NCBI GenBank assembly: GCA_022510745.1
Contig: JAFLSY010000006.1
Coordinates: 1-64,000, forward strand
Length of the DNA: 64,000 bases
From: Lachnospiraceae bacterium
GTDB taxonomy: Bacteria > Bacillota > Clostridia > Lachnospirales > Lachnospiraceae
Reading direction: 5' to 3'
The notes under the pieces are model-generated. The model was not told the DNA's origin, did no database searches, and worked only from the letters and a program-made list of their open reading frames with translations. Positions 25,761-33,665 of this stretch are shown one piece after another. The translations under genes and the position numbers were made by a program. Numbering within the stretch: position 1 is the first letter of the stretch; each line of letters begins with the position of its first letter.

Positions 25761-26423
25761 ATGACAGATATTCTGATTATTGAAGATAACAAAGAAATAG
25801 CCGGCTTACTTACAGATTTTTTAAGAGCAGAACATTATATTGTAAGCACCGCCTCTGACGGAGAAAAAGCCTTGTCCCTTTTTGAAAAATACGGGGCAAG
25901 GCTTGTCCTGTTAGACATTATGCTGCCGGGTATCGACGGCTTTGCCATCTGTGAAAAAATCAGAAAAACCAGTGATACTCCCATTATTATCCTGAGTGCA
26001 AGGACAGGGAAAAACGATAAATTAAACGGTCTGCTTTTAGGCGCGGATGACTACATGGAAAAACCCATTGATATCGATATTCTCTTAGCTAAGATTGCGG
26101 GAATTTTTAAGCGCAGGTATTCTATTGAAGAAATTGTAAGCGGAGATTTAAGGATCAACAAAGCAGAAATGACGGCTTACAGAAACGACATAAAGCTGGA
26201 TATGACAGCCAAGGAATTTGAACTGCTGCTCTTACTTGTATCTAATAGCGGGAAAACACTGAAGAAGGAATATATTTTCAACAGCATATGGGGCAGTGAC
26301 AGTGATTCCGAATTACAGACTCTGACCGTTCATATTAACCGTTTGAGAGAAAAAATTGAGAACAATCCCAAGCAGCCTGAGAGGATTCAGACCGTATGGG
26401 GTACGGGGTATAAATTCGTATGA
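25761..26423 (+). CDS. OmpR-family response regulator (module 1)
   Basis: 220 aa. The receiver has the acidic pair ED near residue 7-8, phospho-acceptor in LVLLDIMLPG and the KP motif MEKPIDIDI. The winged-helix output domain occupies about 125-220 (MTAKEFELLLLLVSNSGKTL, LTVHINRLREKIE). It should regulate the transporter upstream on signal from the cognate kinase. Stop and kinase start overlap by ATGA (26420-26423). Confidence 0.92.
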   Translation: MTDILIIEDNKEIAGLLTDFLRAEHYIVSTASDGEKALSLFEKYGARLVLLDIMLPGIDGFAICEKIRKTSDTPIIILSARTGKNDKLNGLLLGADDYMEKPIDIDILLAKIAGIFKRRYSIEEIVSGDLRINKAEMTAYRNDIKLDMTAKEFELLLLLVSNSGKTLKKEYIFNSIWGSDSDSELQTLTVHINRLREKIENNPKQPERIQTVWGTGYKFV

Positions 26424-27649
26424 AAAGCTTTGACAAAATCATGCTGACAGTCATTCTGCTCATCGCCATAATCTTTGCCGGAACAAACATCGCTCTTTCA
26501 GCAGATGAAAAAGAAGACGGGAACAAGCCCTACCGGGTGGAGATCGGACGCTTGTGCAGGGAATTGGAAAATGGGACAAACCCGGATATCTCTGCCTGTA
26601 GATATGTAACCGGCATAACAGTATATGACGGCACTGTCGGTTTTTATAATGTACAAAATCCGTATGTGATAAAAGAAATTGACAGCAAACTTTATCGCTT
26701 CGATTATGTACTGCACACCGAAAATGTCATGCATATTAGAATCATTTTAAATTGCGCTCTGGCTGTTCTCAGTGGTTTGCTTCTTGCCATCATGCTCTTT
26801 ATACGCAAGCAATTGCTACAGCCCTTTCACCGCTTGGCAAACGTCCCATATGAGCTTTCAAAGGGGAATCTCAGTATTCCATTAGAGGAAAATCGCAGCC
26901 GCTTTTTCGGGCGCTTTATGTGGGGTGTAAATCTGCTGCGGGAAACCATGGAGCAGCAAAAGCAGCGTGAACTTGCGCTCCAAAAAGAAAAACAGACACT
27001 TCTGCTGTCTATTTCCCATGACATCAAAACACCCCTTTCCGCTATTAAACTCTATGCATCAGCGCTTTCAAAAGGGCTTTATCAAGATACGGAAAAGAGA
27101 CAGAAAGCCTTCTGCGGCATTCAGACAAAAGCAGATGAAATAGAACATTTTGTGTCCGAGCTTTCCCATGCGGTAAGCGAGGACTTTTTGCAGTTTGAGG
27201 TGAAAAACAGTGAATTTTATCTCTCAGAAGCTGTGGATTATATTTCCGCTTACTATACGGAAAAACTGGCTGTAAATAAAATAAAGTTTCATATTGATAC
27301 TTTTGGAGACTGCATTGTCAGAGGAGATCTCGACCGTAGCATTGAAGTGCTGCAGAACATTATGGAAAATGCCATAAAATACGGTGACGGAAGAATGATC
27401 AGTATAACATTTTCAGAGGAAGAAGGCTGCCGCCTTATCACAATAAAAAACAGCGGTTCCACCCTGCTCGAATCGGAACTGGTACACATTTTTGACAGCT
27501 TCTGGCGGGGTTCCAATAGTGGCGGTAAAAGCGGAAGCGGCTTAGGCCTTTATATCTGCCGTCAGCTTATGTTCAAAATGAACGGAGATATTTTTGCAGA
27601 AATAAACGGGGATGAAATGCAGGTCACTGTGGTATTGCGAAAAGTTTAA
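26420..27649 (+). CDS. Sensor histidine kinase (module 1)
   Basis: 409 aa. Membrane helices at about 7-27 and 104-125 flank a small extracellular segment of about 75 residues, then a HAMP-like region, HisKA with the phospho-accepting histidine in LSISHDIKTPLSAI, and the ATPase domain with ENAIKYG and SGSGLGLYI. The short sensor is in line with kinases that read the transport activity of their ABC partner rather than binding ligand directly. Last gene of module 1; an XRE regulator follows after about 110 bases. Confidence 0.9.
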   Translation: MKSFDKIMLTVILLIAIIFAGTNIALSADEKEDGNKPYRVEIGRLCRELENGTNPDISACRYVTGITVYDGTVGFYNVQNPYVIKEIDSKLYRFDYVLHTENVMHIRIILNCALAVLSGLLLAIMLFIRKQLLQPFHRLANVPYELSKGNLSIPLEENRSRFFGRFMWGVNLLRETMEQQKQRELALQKEKQTLLLSISHDIKTPLSAIKLYASALSKGLYQDTEKRQKAFCGIQTKADEIEHFVSELSHAVSEDFLQFEVKNSEFYLSEAVDYISAYYTEKLAVNKIKFHIDTFGDCIVRGDLDRSIEVLQNIMENAIKYGDGRMISITFSEEEGCRLITIKNSGSTLLESELVHIFDSFWRGSNSGGKSGSGLGLYICRQLMFKMNGDIFAEINGDEMQVTVVLRKV

Positions 27650-27657
27650 AAACGGCA

Positions 27658-27712
27658 GCAACCGCAAAGTTGCGACTAATTGGTAGAATGCAACCGTGGT
27701 TGCGGCTATAAT
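27658..27712 (+). promoter_or_regulatory. Repeated GCAAC/GTTGC operators over the XRE promoter
   Basis: Two inverted repeats: GCAAC-N6-GTTGC (27658-27673) and GCAACC-GT-GGTTGC (27690-27703). A perfect TATAAT follows at 27707-27712, so the second repeat occupies the space between -10 and -35. This is a typical repressor layout and probably serves the XRE gene itself. Confidence 0.6.
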
Positions 27713-27759
27713 CAGGCCATAATCGATTATAAATTTTACCGTTAAGGAGGAAATATGAA

Positions 27760-28524
27760 ATGACGTTAGGTGAACAGATCAAGCAGGCCAGAGAGGAGAA
27801 AAATCTTTCTCAGGAAGCGCTTGCCGAACATATGGGAGTCAGCAGACAGGCGGTTTCCAAATGGGAAAATGATACAGCTACTCCACAGGGTGTAAACAGG
27901 GAGATACTTGCTCAGGTATTGGATTTGGAAATCATAAGGGAAGATACGAAAGTCCCCGGAAGAAATGTTATCCTATGGAGCGGTTGGATCATGGCGGTTG
28001 TATTGTTGGCGGCACTTATAGGTATCGTAGTATTATTTCGTATAAATAGGAAGGACTCAGATGGTAAGTTACAGCAGTATGCGTTTGAGGCGGGTACGGA
28101 CGAGGGAACCGAGCCGGACGGGAAAACAGAGACGGTTCCAGCTGCTGGTTCGGAAGAGGAAAATCTGCCTACAAACGAGCCGGCGTTGCAGAGCATTCGC
28201 TTCTATGACAGCAGCCAGAATGAGGTGACGGACGAAGCGCTGTGGTATAATGCTGCAAAAATCGAGAGCATTTTGATTCAGTGGAGCGGCAGCAGTCCGG
28301 TCAGCATCAAAATGCTGGCAACCCCCAGCGGTTCGGAAACAATGGAAGATACAGAACTACTTTTGACAAAAGTGGTTTTGGACGGTGATGCCGCGGCGCT
28401 GCTTAGTGCGGAAGCATTGACTGATATAAGCATGAGCCATGTATATTTTGAACTGGATTACGGGTATGTGATTCTTACCTCTGAAATATATAATGTGTTT
28501 TATGATGAAAGCATAGTGGAGTAA
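27760..28524 (+). CDS. XRE-family regulator with membrane-anchored C-terminus
   Basis: 254 aa. Residues 4-60 are a Cro/CI helix-turn-helix (LSQEALAEHMGVSRQAVSKWE). One membrane helix (about 67-90) is followed by an acidic linker rich in Glu, Gly and Thr (about 100-145) and a small outside domain of about 105 residues. Such one-component membrane regulators may sense an extracellular or membrane signal and bind DNA directly. AAGGAGG lies nine bases before the ATG. It is close behind module 1 and could modulate it. Confidence 0.85.
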   Translation: MTLGEQIKQAREEKNLSQEALAEHMGVSRQAVSKWENDTATPQGVNREILAQVLDLEIIREDTKVPGRNVILWSGWIMAVVLLAALIGIVVLFRINRKDSDGKLQQYAFEAGTDEGTEPDGKTETVPAAGSEEENLPTNEPALQSIRFYDSSQNEVTDEALWYNAAKIESILIQWSGSSPVSIKMLATPSGSETMEDTELLLTKVVLDGDAAALLSAEALTDISMSHVYFELDYGYVILTSEIYNVFYDESIVE

Positions 28525-28541
28525 AATAAAGAGGTATAGGA

Positions 28542-28642
28542 AACTCCCTTTTCGGAATTATGTGGCTGTGCTAAAATAAGTATGTTACGGGTTTGCAGGA
28601 TATAAGTATTCATTTCGGGAGCGCTTTTCCGAAAAGGGAGTT
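28542..28642. repeat. 15-bp inverted repeat with a second nested pair
   Basis: AACTCCCTTTTCGGA (28542-28556) is exactly complementary to TCCGAAAAGGGAGTT (28628-28642), 71 bases apart. Next to each arm lies ATGTGGCTG (28560-28568) and its complement CAGCCACAT (28648-28656), in an order that cannot fold into one continuous stem. The right arm carries the ribosome site of the next gene. Confidence 0.65.
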
Positions 28643-28654
28643 ATGGTCAGCCAC

Positions 28655-29626
28655 ATGAAAACAGTGATTTCTATTGGAAAAGAAGTAATATTATTTATTA
28701 TGTTATTGGCTCTGGGAAGTCTATGCTTTTTAAATGGGCTAATTGCCTTACAAAAAGAGAAAAACGCCATTCCGATAAGCAAGCTGAGCCCCGAGGGATG
28801 TAGAATAGGACAGTTTGTTGTGGGGGAAATCACTTCGTATGTGAATAAAGATATGGGGAATGGAAGCTATTCAGGAGAAAGTGGAGTACTTTTTACCGGC
28901 GGCAAGGAATACTATTTCTATACCATTCCCGTTGATAATAATTATTATATTCGCATCATGATTGTAGATAAAAGCATAGTTCACGAGTTAGAAGAATTTT
29001 CACGGGGGAAAGGTGATGCCATATATTTTGAGGGGCAGATTATAAAATCACCAACAAAAATAAACTACCAATGGTATGAAGATATAGAGGAATTTCAAAA
29101 CGTTGGTACAGACAGTATTATTGCAGAATATGTTGTCAAGGAAATACATATTCAAGAAAAAACCAAAATAATATATACGGGTATTTTTCTGTTACTTCTT
29201 TCTTTTGTACAATTTCATCTTATGGGAGGTTTGGGGGCTATCATTTGTACAGAGGATATAAAAGAAAAAGGGCCTGATAAAGATATTCAAAAGTTATATA
29301 ATATAGAAAATGAATTGATGGCAGAGAAAAGACATTTACTGTTATTAAATAAGAAAATGTCAGAACTCAAGAAAGGATGTTTATATAGGATATTTTTACT
29401 GGCTGCAGGGGTTTATATTTTTGGGAGCAATTACTATTGGGAAGTAAAATTCATAGGCATAATAGCAGTAGTCATTTCCTTAAAAGGTATTATAAAATAC
29501 ATGCTGAATTCGGGAAACAAATGTATGGAGTGGATCATGCGATTATTTAATAAAGAATCCATCGCAATGCAGATCAACCATAGTAAAAATAGTATTTCTG
29601 CAATGGAAGATAATAAAGAGAGTTAA
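28655..29626 (+). CDS. Unknown membrane protein, 323 aa
   Basis: I do not recognise the family. One N-terminal helix (about 5-28, VILFIMLLALGSLCFLNGL), a soluble domain of about 130 residues, two helices near 175-205, a charged stretch with coiled character (about 215-245), and two more helices near 250-290. Start is uncertain: ATG at 28655 is too far from the GGGAG site for comfort, and ATG at 28643 is too close. The ribosome site lies in the right arm of a long inverted repeat, so translation may depend on RNA folding. Confidence 0.6.
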   Translation: MKTVISIGKEVILFIMLLALGSLCFLNGLIALQKEKNAIPISKLSPEGCRIGQFVVGEITSYVNKDMGNGSYSGESGVLFTGGKEYYFYTIPVDNNYYIRIMIVDKSIVHELEEFSRGKGDAIYFEGQIIKSPTKINYQWYEDIEEFQNVGTDSIIAEYVVKEIHIQEKTKIIYTGIFLLLLSFVQFHLMGGLGAIICTEDIKEKGPDKDIQKLYNIENELMAEKRHLLLLNKKMSELKKGCLYRIFLLAAGVYIFGSNYYWEVKFIGIIAVVISLKGIIKYMLNSGNKCMEWIMRLFNKESIAMQINHSKNSISAMEDNKES

Positions 29627-29726
29627 GCCATGTAGTCATACAAAAGGTGATCGGAATCAAATAGTAAATAAGGGATAAATGTGCTATGATTGAAAAAACA
29701 GCTTAAAGAGGAGATATAGATTCATT

Positions 29727-30794
29727 ATGAAAGAGAAAAATATAGCAGCATTTTTTGCTATATTAGCTGCCGCCCTATATGCCATCAATATCCCATTGTC
29801 CAAGCTGCTTCTTATCCATGTGGATGCCACAATGATGGCAGGGGTTTTATATTTGGGAGCGGGGATTGGAATGTTATTATGGAGGCTGGGAAGTAAAGCG
29901 CTGGGTAATAGTTCTGAAAAGGCACCACTGACCAAAAAGGAATTGCCGTACACAATCGCTATGGTTGTACTGGATATTATTGCGCCTATTATGCTGATGT
30001 TTGGGATTTCAAAAACCAATGCAGCCAATGTTTCTCTGTTAAATAATTTTGAAATTGTGGCAACTTCACTTATTGCCCTGATGCTTTTTAAAGAAGTAAT
30101 CTCTAGAAGACTGTGGTTTGCTATCTTTCTGGTCACCGTTGCAAGTATTATTCTCAGTTTTGAGGGAACCGGCGCATTTCTGTTCAATACGGGGTCCCTG
30201 TTTGTACTGGGAGCCTGTATTTGCTGGGGATTTGAAAATAACTGTACCAAGATGCTGAGTAATAAAAGTTCGGAAGAAATTGTGATTATCAAGGGTTTCT
30301 TTTCGGGTCTCGGCAGCATTGTTGTTGCATTGTTCATAGGTGAGGGCATTCCTGAATTAAAATGGATTGTGGCGGTATTGGTGCTGGGCTTTGTTGCGTA
30401 TGGATTGAGCATCAATTTCTATATTATGGCACAAAAGGATTTAGGCGCTGCAAAAACCAGCGCCTATTATTCCATTGCCCCGTTTTTAGGTGTGGCATTT
30501 GGAATGTTGTTATTGGGAGAGAGGCCGTCACTGCAGTTTTATGCAGCGCTGGTAATCATGTTGATCAGTACGGTGTTAATGGCTAAAGATACGATTGAGT
30601 TGCAACATACTCATGAACATGAGCACACGCACACGCATGAGCATCGTCACGGGGATGTGGTACACACCCATGAGCATACTCATATTCACAGCCATCTGCA
30701 CACTCATGATGAACAAATGGATACTCATGAAAATCACAAACACACCCATGGTGGGTTGGAAGACCATGATCATATGCATTTAACCACACAGTAA
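29727..30794 (+). CDS. EamA/DMT family transporter with histidine-rich C-terminal tail
   Basis: 355 aa. Ten hydrophobic helices fill residues 5-288, with the two EamA repeats (ILAAALYAINIPLSKLLL and the second half from about 150). The last 60 residues are outside the family pattern: a hydrophilic tail made of HTHEH, HTHIHSHLHTH and similar runs, with about 24 histidines. Such tails bind zinc, nickel, cobalt or copper in metal carriers. The core family moves metabolites or metals, so metal export, or metal-gated export, is a reasonable guess. No metal regulator is adjacent. Confidence 0.85.
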   Translation: MKEKNIAAFFAILAAALYAINIPLSKLLLIHVDATMMAGVLYLGAGIGMLLWRLGSKALGNSSEKAPLTKKELPYTIAMVVLDIIAPIMLMFGISKTNAANVSLLNNFEIVATSLIALMLFKEVISRRLWFAIFLVTVASIILSFEGTGAFLFNTGSLFVLGACICWGFENNCTKMLSNKSSEEIVIIKGFFSGLGSIVVALFIGEGIPELKWIVAVLVLGFVAYGLSINFYIMAQKDLGAAKTSAYYSIAPFLGVAFGMLLLGERPSLQFYAALVIMLISTVLMAKDTIELQHTHEHEHTHTHEHRHGDVVHTHEHTHIHSHLHTHDEQMDTHENHKHTHGGLEDHDHMHLTTQ

Positions 30795-30884
30795 ACTAAA
30801 AGGCTGCAGTATGACAGGTAAAAATTTTCAATGAAATTTTATTGGATTGGTGGTATGATAAAAGCAGAACGACAGCAGTGAAGG

Positions 30885-32051
30885 ATGATGCATGTGAAAT
30901 TACATAATTTCAAATTAAATTTAAAACAAAAAATTTATTTGGGAATATTGGCAGGAATCATCGTACTGAATATAGCAGCATGGTGTGCTCCTGCCTTTTG
31001 CGACTGGTATATTGCCCATATCTTTCCTATATGGATAAATACTTACGGTCGTTTTACAGGTCTTTTCCCCTTTTCCGTAGGAGAACTGTTATTAGCAGCA
31101 GGGGTAATGCTGACTGTGGCAGCTCTGCTTTTGGGATTCGTGCTGTTGTTTACACTTCTGCTTCCGCAGTTTCAAAAAAACGGCAGGAAAAAACTTGCAG
31201 GCGGTGCAGTAAAATTCTATCGGGGACTGACATGGATTCTGTTAGGCGTTCTGCTTATTATGACATTAAACTGTACCCTGTTATATCATGGCAGTGGTTT
31301 TAATGAAAAGTATCTTGGGATAGAGGAAAGAGATTACACATTTGAGGAACTTTTGGCGGTACGCAATTATGTGGTGCGCCGATGTAATGAACTTTCTGCA
31401 GTAATGGAACGGGATGATAATGGAGATATTGTATATAAAGGAGACATGGCAGAAGAAGCAATTCTGCAGATGCAGAAACTGGGCGAAACTTACGCAGGAT
31501 TGAGAGGGTACTATCCCAGACCCAAACCGCTCATCTTTTCTGATTTTATGTGTCAGCAGTATATGCAGGGATATTATTTCCCGTTTTCCATGGAAGCAAA
31601 TTACAATGACGTGATGTATCTGACCAACAAACCGGCAACCATGTGTCATGAACTTGCTCATTTAAAGGGTTTTATTTATGAGGACGATGCCAATTTTGTG
31701 GGATTTTTGGCCTGTATTTCCTCCGATGATATCTTCTTTGAATACAGCGGCTATTTGAGTGTGCTGTATTATCTGGACAATGATTTTTATGATGCGATCG
31801 GAGGTAATAGAGAGCGTTATTTTGAGGAGGAGCAGATTCTGTCTCAGGTGCACGCCGACAATATTTTTGTGAAACAGGAAGAATGGGACAGGATAAACGA
31901 TACCGCTCTGATTGATACCGAAGTAGTGGATGCCGTCTCCGACAGCTTTGTAGAAACGTCTTTGAAATTAAACGGAGTGGAGGACGGAATGATCAGCTAC
32001 AACCGTGTAGTGAAACTGTTGTTACAGTACTACGAAGGTGATGTGTTTTAA
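30885..32051 (+). CDS. DUF3810 family membrane protein, metallopeptidase-like
   Basis: 388 aa. Three membrane helices lie in the first 130 residues (about 18-40, 65-90, 112-132), with FPFSVGELLLA between the first two. The remainder is a soluble domain with TMCHELAHLKGF, an HExxH-type zinc site, and EDDANFVGFLAC downstream, giving the third ligand expected for a gluzincin-like enzyme. DUF3810 has no assigned substrate. Start is uncertain between ATG at 30885, ATG at 30888 and GTG at 30894. It converges with the PurF-like gene, 29 bases apart, without a clear terminator. Confidence 0.85.
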   Translation: MMHVKLHNFKLNLKQKIYLGILAGIIVLNIAAWCAPAFCDWYIAHIFPIWINTYGRFTGLFPFSVGELLLAAGVMLTVAALLLGFVLLFTLLLPQFQKNGRKKLAGGAVKFYRGLTWILLGVLLIMTLNCTLLYHGSGFNEKYLGIEERDYTFEELLAVRNYVVRRCNELSAVMERDDNGDIVYKGDMAEEAILQMQKLGETYAGLRGYYPRPKPLIFSDFMCQQYMQGYYFPFSMEANYNDVMYLTNKPATMCHELAHLKGFIYEDDANFVGFLACISSDDIFFEYSGYLSVLYYLDNDFYDAIGGNRERYFEEEQILSQVHADNIFVKQEEWDRINDTALIDTEVVDAVSDSFVETSLKLNGVEDGMISYNRVVKLLLQYYEGDVF

Positions 32052-32080
32052 GCATTCCGGACCCCACCCCATATGTATTT

Positions 32081-33487
32081 TTATTCTCTGCCGTCCCAGC
32101 AGTAGGTACAGAGCTTGCATTTGTCAGTGCCTACTGCATCCAGCATATCGTCCAGTCGGTTGAAGCGCAGGGAGGTAAAGCGTAATTCTTTACGGATCTC
32201 TTCTACCATGCGTTCGTATTTTTCAGAATCCGGATCGGCATATTCCCGTAAAACTTCATCGGTCACGTTGCCGTTTTCCAGTCTGGCAATGACGCGGCGT
32301 GTGATCAAATCCATTTCCGAAGAGGAACGGGAGAAATTTAAGTATTTACAGCCGTAGAGCAGGGGCGGGCAGGCCGGCCGGATATGCACTTCCTTTGCAC
32401 CGCTCTGATACAGAAATTCCGTGGTTTCCCGCAGCTGAGTACCCCTGACGATGGAGTCGTCGATCAATAACAGGCTCTTGTCCCGGATCAGGTCTTCCAC
32501 CGCCAAAAGCTTCATCTTGGCAATCAGATTGCGCTGACTCTGCATGGTGGGCATAAAGGAACGGGGCCAGGTAGGCGTGTACTTGATAAAGGGTCTGGAA
32601 AAAGGAATGCCGGATTCATTGGCATAACCGATTGCATGGGCCGTGCCGGAATCAGGTACGCCGGCTACGATGTCCGGCTTTACATTGTCCCGCTGTGCCA
32701 TTTTAGCACCGCAGTTATAGCGCATCTGCTCTACGCTGACGTTCTCGTAGGAGCTGGAAGGATAACCGTAATAGACCCATAAAAAAGTACAGATTTTCAT
32801 TTCGTTGCCCGGATTTGCCAGAGTGATACAATTCTTGTCGGTCATCACCACAACTTCACCGGGACCTAATTCTTTGTAATCCTTATATCCCAAATTCTTA
32901 TATGCAAAATTCTCAAAAGAGGCACAGAAAGCATTTTCCTTGCGGCCGATCACAATAGGAGTGCGGCCGTATTTATCCCTTGCCGCATAGATGCCCGCCT
33001 GATGCATCAACAGCAGGGAGAGGGAGCCTTCTATTTCTGCTAATGCATAGCTGATGCCGTCTATCAGATTTTCCTTTTGATTGATCAGGGCGGCTACCAG
33101 TTCTGTGGCGTTAATATCGCCGCCGCTCATTTCTAAAAAGTGGGAATGTCCGTTGTCAAAGAGCTTTTTCGTCAGCTCTTCCACATTGTTGATCTTGCTG
33201 ATGGTGGTCAGCGCATAGGTGCCATGGTGGGAGCGCACGATCAGAGGCTGGGGTTCATAATCGGAAATACAGCCGATACCGAAGTGCCCTTCCATTTCCT
33301 GTACGTCTTTGTCGAATTTGGTTCTGAAAGGTGAGTTCTCAATATTGTGGATGGCACGATTAAAACCGTCCTTTCCATACACGGCCATACCGCCCCGTCT
33401 GGTTCCTAAATGGGAGTGATAATCCACTCCAAAAAATAAATCGAAGGTACAATCCTGACTTGCTGCCACACCAAAAAATCCGCCCAT
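32081..33487 (-). CDS. PurF-like amidophosphoribosyltransferase paralogue without Cys2
   Basis: 468 aa. The class II amidotransferase fold and the phosphoribosyltransferase domain are both present, with the PRPP loop LLLIDDSIVRGTQL. The C-terminal CKLCTYC resembles the iron-sulphur cysteines of Bacillus-type PurF. However, the protein begins MGGFFGVAA where active PurF has Cys directly after Met; the nearest Cys is at position 13. It therefore should not hydrolyse glutamine in the usual way and may use ammonia or have another role. No purine genes are adjacent. Own promoter at 33550-33578. Confidence 0.85.
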   Translation of the reverse strand: MGGFFGVAASQDCTFDLFFGVDYHSHLGTRRGGMAVYGKDGFNRAIHNIENSPFRTKFDKDVQEMEGHFGIGCISDYEPQPLIVRSHHGTYALTTISKINNVEELTKKLFDNGHSHFLEMSGGDINATELVAALINQKENLIDGISYALAEIEGSLSLLLMHQAGIYAARDKYGRTPIVIGRKENAFCASFENFAYKNLGYKDYKELGPGEVVVMTDKNCITLANPGNEMKICTFLWVYYGYPSSSYENVSVEQMRYNCGAKMAQRDNVKPDIVAGVPDSGTAHAIGYANESGIPFSRPFIKYTPTWPRSFMPTMQSQRNLIAKMKLLAVEDLIRDKSLLLIDDSIVRGTQLRETTEFLYQSGAKEVHIRPACPPLLYGCKYLNFSRSSSEMDLITRRVIARLENGNVTDEVLREYADPDSEKYERMVEEIRKELRFTSLRFNRLDDMLDAVGTDKCKLCTYCWDGRE

Positions 33488-33549
33488 AGCTGTTCCTCGT
33501 TTCTTATGAATTCATCTGTTTATGTATCTGTATGTCCACAGACACTTTA

Positions 33550-33578
33550 ATCATAACTGTTTTTGCGCATCTTAACAA
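33550..33578 (-). promoter_or_regulatory. Promoter of the PurF-like gene
   Basis: Minus strand: TTGTTA (33578-33573), 17-base spacer, TATGAT (33555-33550). Leader of about 55 bases to the start at 33487. No purine riboswitch or PurR box was recognised. Confidence 0.65.
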
Positions 33579-33665
33579 GATGAAACTTATAGATATTTGT
33601 GAAAATTTGTGATACATTCCTTGTATAGATGATGGCGGACCTAAGTCAGCCGGAAGGGAGCGGGT

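Noticed and set aside
29684..30415. 243-codon minus-strand open frame
   Set aside because: Mirror of the hydrophobic EamA transporter; no ribosome site and no family resemblance.
30576..30789. Minus-strand frames opposite the histidine-rich tail
   Set aside because: They arise from the low-complexity CAT/CAC repeats coding the tail.
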